From NCBI GenBank assembly GCA_025602915.1, contig JAHLJZ010000013.1, positions 186,001 through 250,000 of the forward strand: DNA of 64,000 nucleotides. Direction: 5' to 3'. The notes under the pieces were generated by a model, which saw only the letters and a list, made by a program, of their open reading frames with translations, was not told the DNA's origin and ran no database searches. Position numbers and translations under genes: made by a program. This document shows positions 23,361 to 35,949 of this stretch, in pieces (position 1 is the first letter of the stretch; each line of letters begins with the position of its first letter). Origin of the DNA: Paraphysoderma sedebokerense. Taxonomy: Eukaryota > Blastocladiomycota > Physodermatomycetes > Physodermatales > Physodermataceae.

Positions 23361-24644
23361 ATGGCTTTTAACTCGAAAGAATGTGAAACTCTTCCAGACG
23401 CCTCCTCCGGCATTCGTCCCACAATTCATATCATCTATCCTCCTTCTTATGAAGGTCAATCTTACCTTAGTGACTTATCGGAACCTCTGAAGAGTTTGGG
23501 TTTCGAAACTCTCGATTATTTCGTCACCCCCGAGAATGTCCAATCCAAAACGGCAAGCATCCCTAAAGAGGATATCGTTTTCCTCCATTACGATATGCCT
23601 CCTAAATGTCCTAGAGGAACCAAATGCATTGCTGCGAGGTATGCTTTTTCTGTAGTCACTTCTCTTGATAACTTGAGAAATTCAGAATACAGTTTCAACA
23701 TTTGAGACGCGTTTTTTTATGCTTACTCGTATGTCTATCACAATATCTAGATATATCGAAAGTCATTTCCCAAACGTTGTCGGCGCGAAAGCTGAATATT
23801 CTGAAATATGTACACATAAATCCACAATGAACGCAATGTTTGCGAAACATGGTGTCAGTCACTGTCGCTCTGTTCGAGTCGAGGTTGGTCTACATTTCGG
23901 GGAAGACGCGAATCACGCGATCAACTTTCCCTTGTTCACCACAGGATAGCATAGAAATTAACATTGTCAATCATTCTCCTTTACTTTATTTTTTTAGAGA
24001 ATCGAGCAACTGGACGATCCAGAAGTCATAGAAAAGATTAACAAATTACGTAAACGATTCTTCATTAAAGTAGACGACGGATTCAATAGCATGGGTACGC
24101 AAATATTGCTGTCTAATACATATCATCTAGATGCACAAAAAACAAGTCTCACTCAATTATTCTGTTTTCTATAGGAACTGGCAACCAATGTGTTCTCGAC
24201 TCCATCGAGGATTGCCTCGAGCGAGCACGTCAGATGGTCAGCGATTTTGGACCCGTGATGATCCAACATTTCCTCTCCGGGAGAGAATTCACCGTCGCGG
24301 TATCCTCATCAAGAGCTTATCACCCGGTCGAGCGAATTTTCAGACAAAATGAATTGGTTTCTCCGCCCAATGGAACCGCTGCGGAGAGATTGGTTCCCAA
24401 GGAAGAAATTGCGCTCATTAAACGAATCCAAAAATTGGCATACGAAGGATACAGAGCCGTTGGGGGTACTGCTTACGGCAGGGTAGACATTAGAATGGAT
24501 GACCGTGGAGAACTCTTCGTGCTCGAAGTTAATAATACGTGTGCTTTTGGGCCACAGAGTTATTTCGAGATGAGTTGTAAAGAAGCTGGAAGTAGCCGAA
24601 GACATGTACTTCGTGAAGTATTAAGCCAAGTGCACGATTTTTAG
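23361..24644 (+). CDS. D-alanine-D-alanine-ligase-like ATP-grasp enzyme, paralog A
   Basis: Four exons. Introns fall after IAAR (about 23638), after SVRVE (about 23884) and within NSMG (about 24094), the last spliced to TGNQCVL at 24176. The N-terminal third is a pre-ATP-grasp fold (HIIYPPSYEG...). The ATP-grasp core has FFIKVDDGFNSMGTG, the lid region FLSGREFTVAV, and the metal-binding stretch GRVDIRMD ... FVLEVNNT with the Asp, Glu and Asn positions of Ddl-type ligases. Such enzymes join an amino acid to another amine through an acyl-phosphate. The substrate is unknown, since a fungus has no peptidoglycan. A diverged paralog lies at 35950-37230. Confidence 0.85.
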
Positions 24645-24825
24645 ACATTTAGATTTACGTATAAACTGTAATTCAATGGAAGATTTATTGCCGTATGTAT
24701 AAGTGAACGTGTCCCGATTTGCACTAAGAGATGAATTTATGTCTCGCAGTAGACTTAAAACTAATGGAGGCAACCCAGAACTGACTCCAGTATATTTACA
24801 ACGTACAACGAAAGATCAAGTTTAT

Positions 24826-26603
24826 TTACAATTTTTTGACTCGGACCTTCAACCCACCTTTCATCGGGCATGTTAAGGCGGGTGCATAAGTGACCGTTTT
24901 TGGGTCTTGGGTTAACTCAAAATTGAAGGAGCGTAATAATTGAGTCAAACAAGAAACACCTTCAATTTGAGCCATTTGCATACCTAATCCAAAATTGTTA
25001 GATACCCCTTAGCCATTTCGAGTTGATAGATGAAGACATACCAAGGCAGATTCTAGGTCCGGCGTTAAAAACAGGATACTTGAATGGACCAGGATGTCCA
25101 GCATCCCATCTTTCTGGTCTGAACTCGAGTGCATCTTCCCCCCAAATGCTTTCCAACCTACCCATGACGTAAGGAGACCATACAACAGCATCCCCTTTAT
25201 ATACCTTAGTTCCGTCCGGCATCACACAGTCTAAGCACAGAAAAATTACAAGAAACTTAGGTTAGAGCGGATTATCAATTTCCTGGAAAGCATCAACACG
25301 TACCGTTTTTCGTGTATTTCACATCTTTAGGTACAGACGGATACAAGCGGAGAGCTTCGGCGAATACATTTTGACCATATTTCATTTCCTTCCATGCTTC
25401 ATAAGATGGATAAGAATTTGGAGTCACCCGATCAATTTCTTCTCGAAATTTCTGCACTACCTCTGGGTGTTGGGTAAGAAGGTAGATAGTCCACGAGAGT
25501 GCTTGAGCAGTAGTATCGCGTCCAGCGATGATGCTGTCCATAGAATTAAGGAAATTAGGATTCAAGCTTAACCGAACCGAGACAGTCTATAGAACTTACA
25601 AATTCAACACAATATCACGTAATTCTTTATCAGTATACCCTTTGCCGTCGCTATCTTTCAGATTTAAAAATCTACTCAACAAATCGCTCTTCTCTTCCTT
25701 TTGAGGGTCGGCTTTTCTTTCCTTGATCATGGTGTAAGCAAACTCATCCATTATCTTAACACAGCGATTCAATTCAGCTCTTCTGCCGTTTAGTATTTCA
25801 CCATATTTCCAAACTGGAGTGGGGAGAACAAATCGTTGATCTATGATGCCTTGGGACCTATCAAAAGCGGCAACAAATGGAATCGGTTCGACCGACTTGA
25901 GTGCCCCCAGTTTGACTCCGAATCCAATTTCACAAAACGAATCCAGAGTGAATCTGTGAAAAAGGTCATGAATATCGATAATAGTTTCCGTTTCACTCGC
26001 CCGATTGAGAATATCGCAAATTGTAGTAATGTGTTCTTCAAACACGACCATCATGAAGTCACGGAAGTTTCGCACGTTGAAAATGTGAGAAGCAATCTTT
26101 CTCTGAATTCTCCAGGCGTCACCATCAGTGTTAAAAATTCCTTCTCCAAGTAATGGCAATTGAATGTCGTGAAAAATTGGTCCTTTTTCGAAATTCTGGT
26201 AAGGGCGGCGGGGATTTAGGTTGTTAGTATAGCCAGTGGCGACAGTCGACACCAGTGACACAAAAGGATCACTACTTACATCGAAATTTGTTTTCAAGAC
26301 ATACTCCACATTTCGCCAGTCATTTGTCAATATCATGGGCGGTTGAAAAGGGACATACATGGATCCAGTGAGACCCAATTTCAGTGCACTTTCATAGAAA
26401 AAATCTGGTAGCCTAGGGTAATTTTCTGCTGCGACGAGGGCGTGGCCAAACAACGGATGCGGTGGATAGCAAGGCAAATCCTTTCGTCTCAGGCGCTTGC
26501 CTTCAACATACAAAAGAGCGATGATGAGTGCAGAGGCGACTGTGAAAAGAGCCAGCGCAGCAGAGGCAGGGTTGGAAGGCAGAAATTGTTCGGCGATGGT
26601 CAT
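24826..26603 (-). CDS. Cytochrome P450, CYP52/CYP86-like, paralog A
   Basis: Four main exons (from 26603 to about 25600, about 25563-25305, about 25232-25046, about 24988-24826). A membrane anchor (ALALFTVASALIIALLYV) is followed by the Pro-rich hinge PCYPPHPLFGHA. Diagnostic motifs are AGRDTTAQALSW in helix I, EALR (ExxR) in helix K, and heme loop FNAGPRICLG with its Cys ligand. The motif style resembles CYP52/CYP86-type fatty-acid hydroxylases of the ER, which use NADPH-P450 reductase. The frame extends to an earlier ATG at 26693, but the start at 26603 matches the paralog at 48744-50523 in length. The small in-frame segment near 26280-26200 may be a further intron. Confidence 0.88.
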
Positions 26604-27196
26604 TGCTTGCGACGGCCAAGGATGAGACAAGGCGGAGAGAGAGATGGACGGTGTAGACCTAGAAAGGGCACTCCACACACAGCAGCGATGCACTGATGGA
26701 AAGAAGACGAGTCTCTTTTATATCGTCGACGGCGAGATGCATCGACCACATTCACGGCAAGTGCGTCTGATTTTACTCGCTCCATTTCCCCGCTCCCTCG
26801 TTCCGCATCTCTGACTTTGATCAATATGCGCAACAGGGGCCATGCCTTCGAATGCTGCAGGAGGAAGCTTGTTCTGTTAATACAGGGTCATGCTTCCTAG
26901 AAATGACGTCCGCAAGGTTAGCAGGGTTCCCGCCGACGTCAATTACTTTGAGCAGTGCTGGCTTCCGTCAATTGTGATCTATATAGATCTTAAAATGTCG
27001 GTATTGATGTATAAAGAAAGCATGTCCATTTTACCGACATGAATTCAATAAATTTAACTGTGTATTTAAATTTGTAAAAGTAAGCCCGGTTGCAGTTGAG
27101 GCCGTCCTCGGCCGTAGAAGTGAATGGAGCAACGAAAGTGGCCCCAATCCACAACCCACCATTCTTCAATTCCACAATCCATAACTTTTATTCACA
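26604..27196. promoter_or_regulatory. Divergent promoter region P450 A / NUDCD1
   Basis: 593 bp between divergent ATGs. It includes a possible extended P450 leader up to 26693. No independent gene seen. Confidence 0.45.
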
Positions 27197-29173
27197 ATGT
27201 CCACCACCGTTCTCTCTCCTGATAGATCGCTGCTGAACCCTCGGTTTGAAGGGTACAAGCTTCGATTCCTGCCTGATGAAACTGTATTCGTTTTTCCACT
27301 GCCAGACCGCGGCCCTTCATTCGAAAATCTTCCATCGGCAACTAAACTTTCTTATAGAAAACTTGCAGCTAGAGTGAATTTCAACAATTGCTTCTACGAT
27401 AAATTCAACAGAAATGGATTTTTCTATTTCGATTCTGCCTGTAGAGTCATTTACGGTGAAGTCAGCAAGGCCCCGGGTGTACTTATCTCTTGTCGTCATG
27501 GTTGATATTTGACTTCCTCACTGACTTCATTTTATTGATAGAATCCAATGTCGTATCATGTTATAGCAGAACTTCCAACTCCGGTTAATCGCATCGAGAC
27601 TGCAGAATTCCCATCTTTGATTCCCTTAACATCAACTTTTCTACTTGCGTCTGACGGATTCGGGGCTGTGTACCTGCTCGAGTGGAATTACATCTCCAAA
27701 ACTGCCAACATAAGATCGCACTGTACTTTGACGGGCGATTCGGGAGAGTTGGTCCCCAGTGTTCTCCTTGATGCACGATTGATTCAGAATAAAGATCAAG
27801 CTGAAGTAAGGATGTTGCTGTACCGAACTCGGGATGAAGAAGACACCAGTGAGGATAATTCAATACGAGCTTCATTAGCCAGGAAAATGTCGAAATTGGT
27901 GACAAAATTCATTATATCTTTTCTATCATTTGGGATCCCGCCGTTTACAAATGACAATACCAACCCGATTATGTCAACTACACTATTTTCTCAATACATT
28001 ACTGATTCCTTGCCCAACTACTCCTTCATCGAACCGCCCGGTAATAGCATTCTGTTTGGATCTACTAGCTCCATTGCTGCAGTGAAGACTAATCCGGCAG
28101 CTCAAGACTCGGCATCATCAGCGAATTCCCCAGCCCAAGTTAGCCAGTCTCCGTCCAAGGAGCCTCCGGATACAACAAAGTATTATTCATATATGTGGTC
28201 CCAAACTGATACAGACGTCACAATTTGCATCAAACTCATCAAACCGATTACCAAAAACGAAGTCATCTGTCATTTCAACAAAGCATCAGTTCAATTACTC
28301 ATTAGGGACAATTCAACTTCCGCAGGATCATTCCTCATATTCGATACCCACTTTTTCGACGCCATCATAGCATCTGACAGTACCTGGACTCTCGAAAACT
28401 CACGTATTCTAACACTTTACCTCGAGAAATCACATTCTGGCACAAGATGGACGTATTTATTTGACCCGTCGTCCGGTGACACCGGCGTAGACGAAACTGT
28501 AGATCCCAATGTACTAGCCGAATTCAAAGAACGATTGGAAAAGTATACCTCAGATTTGTTGCCATCCGAAGAGAATACTCCTGCCGCCCCATTTCAGGAA
28601 GCATTTGGACAAGAAACAGAAGATATAGATTTTGATTATGATTCTATTGTTTTACAAAGATTTCAATACGACAAAGTAGCTTCATCGTTTCCATCTTCTA
28701 GCCTCCAATTTCTTTGTTCTACGTTTACTTCATCGCCGTCGTCACCGCCGGGAGTAGTTCTACGTTACGATGTGGATGCTGTTGTATTTACACCTATATA
28801 TAATTCAGATCAAACGTTCTCTTTGAAACACACAGGAACAATTAACGCTTTAGGATTCGTTCAAGCTTCGAAACGGGATAAAAGATTCTTAACGGTTACG
28901 AGCGACAACCAATATGCCGTACTTTGTGAAACGAGAAAACATGTATACTTGTATCGACAAATTTATGACTCAAACGGAACAGGGAAAAGTCAAGATTGGG
29001 CGGAACAGTACGTGATTGATTTGGTTCAAGTGTGTTCTGAGAAAGGGATATTGGATATGGGACCAGATCAATTGGAGGTGGTCGGAGTACAAGTTATAGG
29101 GAATGGTATTTTGGTCGTGTTGACAAATATTGCTGCAGTAACGATAGCATTACCTTATCCGATTTCGAGTTAA
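27197..29173 (+). CDS. NUDCD1: NudC domain-containing protein 1
   Basis: Two exons (27197-27478 and 27542-29173) give 637 residues, near the usual 580-640. The N-terminus (FEGYKLRFLPDE) and the following beta-propeller-like region match NUDCD1. A CS/p23 domain starts with YYSYMWSQTDTDVTICIKL at about residue 300 and continues with ITKNEVICHFNKASVQLLI. A Ser/Pro-rich insert precedes it. The C-terminus has a second beta-rich block (NQYAVLCETRKHVYLYRQ). CS proteins are Hsp90 co-chaperones; NUDCD1 acts with beta-propeller clients such as splicing helicase DHX15. It is convergent with ARMC9, 295 bp between stops. Confidence 0.92.
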
Positions 29174-29433
29174 CAGCGAGTGTTTTAATTTGTCGGAGCT
29201 TGTATATAATGCTCAAGTTTGTAGTTTGTCTATAAAGTAACAACGTAGTTATATGTATTCATTATTGACGTTTAAACCATTGACATCCAGGAAGTCTCAA
29301 GTATCAGTTAAACATAAAAATAGCCATTCATTATCTACAATCCAAACAGATTTCCACTCGGTGTTCTCGCTAATTTGGGCCTTGTCGAGAACGCATCATT
29401 ATATTCGGCTAACCTACAAATGCAAGTTCGATC

Positions 29434-29439
29434 AATAAA
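29434..29439 (+). terminator. AATAAA poly(A) signal of NUDCD1
   Basis: A canonical hexamer about 260 bp past the NUDCD1 stop and only 30 bp from the convergent ARMC9 stop, so the two 3' ends probably overlap. Confidence 0.4.
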
Positions 29440-29468
29440 CCGAGGTACAGAGTAGGCGTATTTAATAT

Positions 29469-32400
29469 CTAGACATACTCTTGGCTGCCTATTTCTTTCT
29501 CCTTTTGTTGCGACAGCTCAGCTGATTTTTCAGTATTCACCACAGCGTCTTCAGCGTCCTTTGAACTCTTCCGTTCTCTGTGTTTGTCCTGTCTGCGTGG
29601 GGGAGGAGGTAACTTCACTTCAGGCTGTACTAACGCTTTATCCACTTTGTAAAATCAAACGATGCAGTCAGTTTAATAGATTCGGCGTTCGAAGTAATGA
29701 CGCAGCGTCACTTGCGTGTAACAGGAGAAATAAATACATACATTGAGCAGAAGCATCGGCGTAATCATTATTCCACTTCATCGACCCTGCACTTCCTATT
29801 CGCCTTGTAGCCCGAAGGTTTGAATTTCCTGCGATAATTGAACCAGGTGTTCTTTCGACACTCGTTCTTGGAGTTCTTGGTCTCGCGTTAGGGGTTTGCG
29901 GACGAGTAAGGCTGTCAATGGGGTTAGACAGAACAGGCGTAAGAGTTTGAGTTGGGAGTGGAGGACGGAAATTGGGCGGGGGCGGGATGGATCTTGTATT
30001 CTTTGGACGATGTAGGTTAATCAGTCAGAATTCATAGCGGGATTACAAAAATGAAATAAATTACATTTGGCAGTGGTGGAACAGGAGAAACAGTATTTGT
30101 TAACTGGTACTTCTGTTCCAGTAAAGCCTCTCCTATAACTTCACCGTCAAACGGTTGCATTTCTTCCGACATTTCCGATTCATCAAAGGGTTCTTCTTCT
30201 TCGTCGATCTATATATTCAAGTCGATTAATGATTTTCGAACAATCAAAACAAAGGATCTAATGCGGAATTTACGTCGTCTTCATAATCATCTTCTTCGCC
30301 GTCTTCCGATAGAGTATCGCTAGAGTCATCGACAGAGTCTATTGATGGTTGTTCAATTTAAACCCTCTTGTTCATTCAAACATTCTACACCTGCATCTAC
30401 AATGCAAAACTGTGCGTACCTGAATTGAGTTGATCAATCACGTAATCCACCTGCCGTTGTACCAACTCATCAGCGGCATTTCTCAACAACTTTAGAAGCT
30501 CCAGCATGCCCATCGCTCTAGCCTGATCTCGAATCCTGGTTTCCGATAAAATACTGTATAGCGTTCCATTGACATAGGTCTTAACCTGCAGAATTAAATG
30601 ATGAGAAATTAATTCCAGTAGAGCTTGGCAAATTCTTAGGAAAGGGAAATTGATTTCACCTGCAGGTTTTCATGCTCAATCATCATATTCAAAACCTTCA
30701 ACACGTGAGTGGGATTTTCTGCGCATTGTTTCTTCCCCGATGTTCGTAAGCACAAATTCATCAGTAACGCAACACCATATTCTACTGAGTACTCGGACAA
30801 CGATTCTAAATCGTTCAACATGTTTAAAACAATTGCGATTAAGTTCTGTTGGTTCATTGCGGATTGCGCGGAACGCCTGTTAAGAAATCAATTCAGAGTT
30901 AACATTTGCATGGCCTCAGAAATATAGTAAAGTGAAGAAAAGTGATTAACCTTAGACTGAGTTTCTGGAGTACCCCCAATATATTCTGTCGTATTTCGGT
31001 ATCCGTAGCTTCTGCCTTGAAGCAGCTTACAAGAATTGGCACAATGAATGCTTTCTTAGAAAGCAAATATTCTCTTCCCATCCAATCGGAGGACATAAGA
31101 TTTAGTAATTTTGCAGTTTGCTCTTTAACGGAGCTATCTGAATGACTAAGGAAGGAAGCGACCACAGGAATCTATTGTTAAAGAGTAATCGCTGGGTTGT
31201 TAATACCTGGAGACCTTTTTTGAATCCAAAACTGAACGTACAGTATTTGACTTGAAACCCAAAATATCATTCTTAACATAAAGTTCCAAGACTTGACGTC
31301 TCAGCGAGAAAGGTCTGGCTTTCACGAGCCGCTTAAAGTAATCAAAATTGTTAGCTGTCGCTGGTAAGCTTTAGGAAGATCACTTGAACTTTACCACTCG
31401 CAGCGCTTGAATAAGCAATGCTTTATTCCGAATCACAAGGCTATCATTACCCGATAATTCTAGATCTCGTTTGATGGCCCTGAAGTCCAAATTTTCGGGT
31501 TTCAATATGACATTGGAAGATGTGCGATATGGACTTGCAAAGGGCTGTCCATGAGACGTGTTGTGTCGTTTGACAGAGGATAATCGGTGGATCACATCAG
31601 AAAGATAAGCTGGTGTAATCTAACTCGTTTTCATTAGTTTTCTTGCGGACTGATACCTATACTGTGACAGTAATAATGCATTGTAGCGCAAGGAGCAACA
31701 TCAACTTACCGGTTTCCCTTGAAAAGTCTCGGCGACACTAGACAGCAATTCCTGCAAAATCGCCAACAAATTCTTGTAATCCATCTATGAATAACCACTA
31801 TTGGTCAGTCCCTTTACTTACGCTACATCGCCCAAGACAATAGAAGCATACGGACCTGCAATGCCTTGTGTTCCTTAGCCTGTGAAACCACCCTATCTTG
31901 CAACAGTTTCAATTCATCAAACATTTCGAATAATTTGGGCTTGGTGACGACATTAATTTCGCTGTTCAAGAAGTCATCGACTTTGGCTTTCAATTCTTCA
32001 ACCCATGATGCCTATACAATTCAAATTCCACAAGGAGTCTCAAAATCCGATTCACTTGGCAAGCAACAATGACTCATCTGTAGCGCCGCAATCTTGCAAT
32101 CTAAGAATCAAAGAGGAACGTACAGTAAAGATTTCTTTGAAGGACGGATGTACCCTCGGATCAGGTAAATACGGGAGGGCATAAAACGGTAAAAATTCAG
32201 TAGTTCTAGAAAGCACGGGTCCCTTTGATTCCAAGAACGCCTTGAATCCTTCCATGGTCATCGCTATCGACATCTACACAATACCAATTGCTCAACTGAT
32301 TCAGTTGTCTGAAATTCGATTTGAAGGAGCGAGATAAAGAATGTGAGCAGCAAATTCGGATTAATGTACCTTTGTTGCATTTGTATCGACAAACTCGTGA

Positions 32401-32857
32401 ATGGGGAATACAGCAAAATATATGTTCAAATAAAACTCTAATTTCACTGTCTCTTCAAGTTCTTTAGCATTTTGAGGAACATATTGTTCCCACTTATCAA
32501 AGAATTTTAATCGATCCCCGGATTTGAATGATGCTTTGGCATCCGCCTATTGGGAATTCAGCCTCCGTTAGTCGGTTTCACTTCTGTTTACAGATGTAAA
32601 CGATCAGGGAAGAAGGTGATAAAGGAAGCACAAAGTTACCAAAATATCGTCTTTTGTTAGCGTTTTGGACGGAATAGATGCAAAGATTCGGCCTTTTTGG
32701 ATGCATTCGGATTCAAAGGCGGATAGAGTCTCTGTGAAGCCGTGATATTGTAAATGCTACCCAATATCGATCGATAGTGTTAGCAAATTGAATAAGTATA
32801 CACAGAAAATATATCAGGCAATACCTCTTTGCAGAGAGTGTTGAAAATGGATTCCAT
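29469..32857 (-). CDS. ARMC9: ARMC9-like LisH/armadillo protein (basal body, flagellum)
   Basis: More than a dozen short exons. The first is [11 protein letters not shown], continued by [15 protein letters not shown], which forms a LisH domain split by an intron. Next come the ARMC9 signature region ([13 protein letters not shown]), a helical linker, then armadillo repeats between about 31600 and 30500 ([45 protein letters not shown]). The C-terminus is acidic and then Pro-rich, with a basic tail ending at 29469. ARMC9 is a Joubert-syndrome protein at the base of cilia. Its presence implies a flagellated zoospore. Exon limits are by eye, and the Pro-rich tail is the least certain part. Confidence 0.88.
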
Positions 32858-33484
32858 CGCACTTAGATTTGAGAGACAGTGTGGGTGTGGCAACTACTGA
32901 CGATTCAGATGGGGATCCTCCCTCCGACCGCGTATAATCACCGAGATATGCCATCGGAAACAGGGCGTGATGTTGCATTCATTTCAGCACCAATCATTAA
33001 TAGTAAATAATAATATTCATATATTTAAGAATAGATCAACACAGAAAAAATGATAATCCACAGAGCAGTCACGATCATAAGAACCGGCAAATGAGAAACA
33101 CCCAGAGGCACAAACGACAAAGACATTTAACCAACTTCTTCTCTATAAACATGATCAAAACCGCTCCGTCAATCTCGGTTATCCGCTGACCACTTTCATG
33201 ATTATAAATAACGGTGTTTCACTTTTCCTTTTTTTCTTCCCGCTCGATATCGAAACCCCACGTAAACAATAGAAAGATAAAGATAACGTCTGATCAACCA
33301 TATCACCTTCGGGAACCTTTGAATAATAAAAATAAGAAACTAACAGAATTAAGCGAGTGTAAAAAGGAATGAAAAGGCAAATAAGAACTTGGTATCTACG
33401 ATTATTCAAAACAAAAAGAAACTGGGGAATCAAATATATGATACAGAGGCAGGGTAAGACGTTGCGTTTGCTTTGTTCTATAAT
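32858..33484. other. Intergenic region between ARMC9 start and Gbeta end
   Basis: About 630 bp, holding the ARMC9 promoter and the 3' region of the G-beta gene. Minus-strand frames at 33179-33433 and 33402-33596 overlap the last Gbeta intron or its 3' region and look non-coding. No gene supported. Confidence 0.4.
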
Positions 33485-35150
33485 TTAAGCCCAGATCTAA
33501 GGAAAAGTATCCGCGGTGAGTCGGCGATGTTAACCCAGATAATAAATATAACGAGGACAACATACCTTCAACATGCTGTCCCAACTTCCCGTGCACAGAG
33601 CCATACCATCGGAGGAAACTCCCAAGCAGCTAACTCTGTTCTCATGAGATGCCAAAACTCCAACTCGTTCTCCCTTCAAAGTATCCCAAACATTACAATT
33701 GAAATCGTCGTAACCGGCAAACAGTAAGCGACCGGAAATAGAGAACGCAACCGATGTGATACCGCAAAGAATATTATCGTGGGTATACTGATTGAGTTCG
33801 CGGTCAGCGCGAAGATCGAAGAGACGGCAAGAAGCGTCGTCGGATCCGGTACCGAAGGCATCGCCGTTGGGGAAAAATCTATAGAGATCAAGGAAAACAT
33901 TGTTACAGCTGAAGACCAAAAAGCAAATATTAAAGCGGCAGAAATACTTACTGAACGGCGTTAATGTCAGATTCGTGTCCAGTGAATGTTTGTACGCAGC
34001 GACCAGTTCTGATATCCCAAACTTTCGAAGTGGCATCACAAGCACCAGAAACAAAAATATTCTTATCAGGGGAGAGAGACAGACTGCAAAATGAAGGAGA
34101 AACATTGAGAGTCAGCATCGCAGGAGGTATCGGAAGGTTTCCCTCGTTTTTGCAAAGACGTACCTCATAACATCACCGGTATGGTCGGTAAACTCTAGTG
34201 TCTTCATACCAGCATCGATATCCCATAACATACAAGACATATCTCCAGAACTGGTCAAAATCTGGCGATCAGAAATGAACCGACAACAAGATAGGTATCC
34301 AGTGTGGGCGGACAACTCTCTGGCTACTTTCACATTCCCTTCTTTTGTTTTCAGGTTATAGATAGAGCAAATATTATCTAAACCACCACAAGCGACGAAA
34401 TTGCCTGATGGAGCGTAAGCGCAAGTCATGACCCAGGACGATCGGAGAGGGATAGCATGCACTTTGTTGGTTGTGTAGGCATCCCATACGATGAGTTTAC
34501 CATCTTGGGATGCACTTACTAGATGTCTTTTATCGGAAGCCCAATGCATGGCATAAATTTTAGCCAAGTGTCCTTTCAAAGTACGTCGTACTTTCATCAT
34601 GATTCGTGGAAGTGGTTCCAACTCGGCAGCGACGGCTTTCACTGTTTTGCATCAAAAATATAGGCGGAAAGCATCGTAAGAGAGAAAAAGCAAAGTAATA
34701 AAGGAAGATGGTCAGAATATCAGCAGCTGTCAAAGTACAAAAATTACCCCTGAAAACGGGTATCGCAGTGACAGGACAAGGACTACTGGAGGGGATGTGA
34801 AATGAGGTACCCGTGCAGAAATTCCAACGAAAAAATAAATTGAAGTAAACAAAAATAGCAAAATAAAGGCATGAAATATAGAAAATGGTGCTTATGCCAA
34901 AAGCTGGAAAGCAACCAAGAGAAACATCACGAAAAACCGTCATTTCACACAAAGGACATCCCCCGGTTAATTCCACCCCATTGCAAAATTTTCTTTCTGC
35001 ATTACTTCTGCCCAAACTCACAAAAGATTATACATGTAATGTATACATACAGGTAGTATCAGCCAAGGCATCTCTCTTTTGCTTAATCTTTTCTTTGAGT
35101 ACTTCAGCTTCTTTTCTAGCGGCAGCAATTCTATCAGCGATATCACCCAT
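33485..35150 (-). CDS. Heterotrimeric G-protein beta subunit (WD40)
   Basis: Five exons. Exon 1 encodes the N-terminal coiled coil ([21 protein letters not shown]) that pairs with G-gamma. A roughly 400-bp first intron follows, then [18 protein letters not shown] and seven WD40 blades, including [23 protein letters not shown] and [14 protein letters not shown]. An intron separates the last blade (GSWDSMLK) from a tiny final exon (IWA, stop at 33485), restoring the conserved C-terminus. Gbeta-gamma couples receptors to effectors such as PAK/MAPK modules or adenylate cyclase. Length and residues look fully conserved. Confidence 0.96.
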
Positions 35151-35949
35151 TTTTCAGTAGTGGTTATATTATTAAGTGAGGCGAAAGGGGTATAATGAAG
35201 GCGGATTACTAAGATATAGTCAGAAAATCAACCCGTTAAAGGAAGTATTTATGACTAGAGTTTTCTGAGATGGATGAGAGCAATTGCGGGGGAAAAAGTA
35301 TTCAAAGCGGGTCGCGTTCTTTACTTTTCCGGAGGAGACTTGTCGGGAGAGCGAGAGGAATTTACCGCTGCAGGATGGAGGGAGTGTAGCGCTGCTGTGG
35401 AAGAGAGATGGGGGGGTGGATGGCGGATGGTGGCGGTGGATGAGAGATGGAAAGATGTAATCCAAGAGTGGTTTTTGGGTAGGAGTGGAATTTGTCTCTT
35501 CCCTTTTCACAGCGGCAACCCTGTCACGCTGTCGCGCTGTCCGGTGTTCACGTGACTTAAATTTAATACTATCTTTCAGGTCACGTGGATTGAATTGAAG
35601 TGGTGTTCAAATGCAAAATGTGTCGCATTCCATTGACAAGGAGTACGGAATAATACCAACGCACATCAATTAGAAATGCGCACTTTGCAAGGGGATTGAC
35701 GCTTGGTGTCAGTTTGTCTCTTGTCACCTACTTTATCTGGGCAGTGGCCAGTGGGCACTGTGAAGTGGGAATCCTTTCGTAAGGCAGAACTCGTAGGCTC
35801 TTGAGCTACTCTAGCTGAGAAGGCGGACGTGGAGTGGTCAGTAGTAAAGGGGCTTTATTCCATGACCCTGAAGTGTTTTATCTTGCTATACGCAAGCAAA
35901 TGTTTCAGACAGACTTGTGCTCAGTTTGTTATCATTGTATAAATAAATG
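35151..35949. other. Intergenic region upstream of Gbeta
   Basis: About 800 bp. The plus strand at 35330-35470 is strongly G/purine-rich with repeated GGATGG/GATGG words, which is C/T-rich in the sense of the Gbeta transcript and fits a pyrimidine-rich leader. An open plus frame at 35274-35555 comes from this bias and is not taken as a gene. Confidence 0.4.

Noticed and set aside
35274-35555. Plus-strand open frame of 93 codons
   Set aside because: Arises from the G/purine bias of the Gbeta leader region; Gly/Trp/Arg-rich and without any motif.
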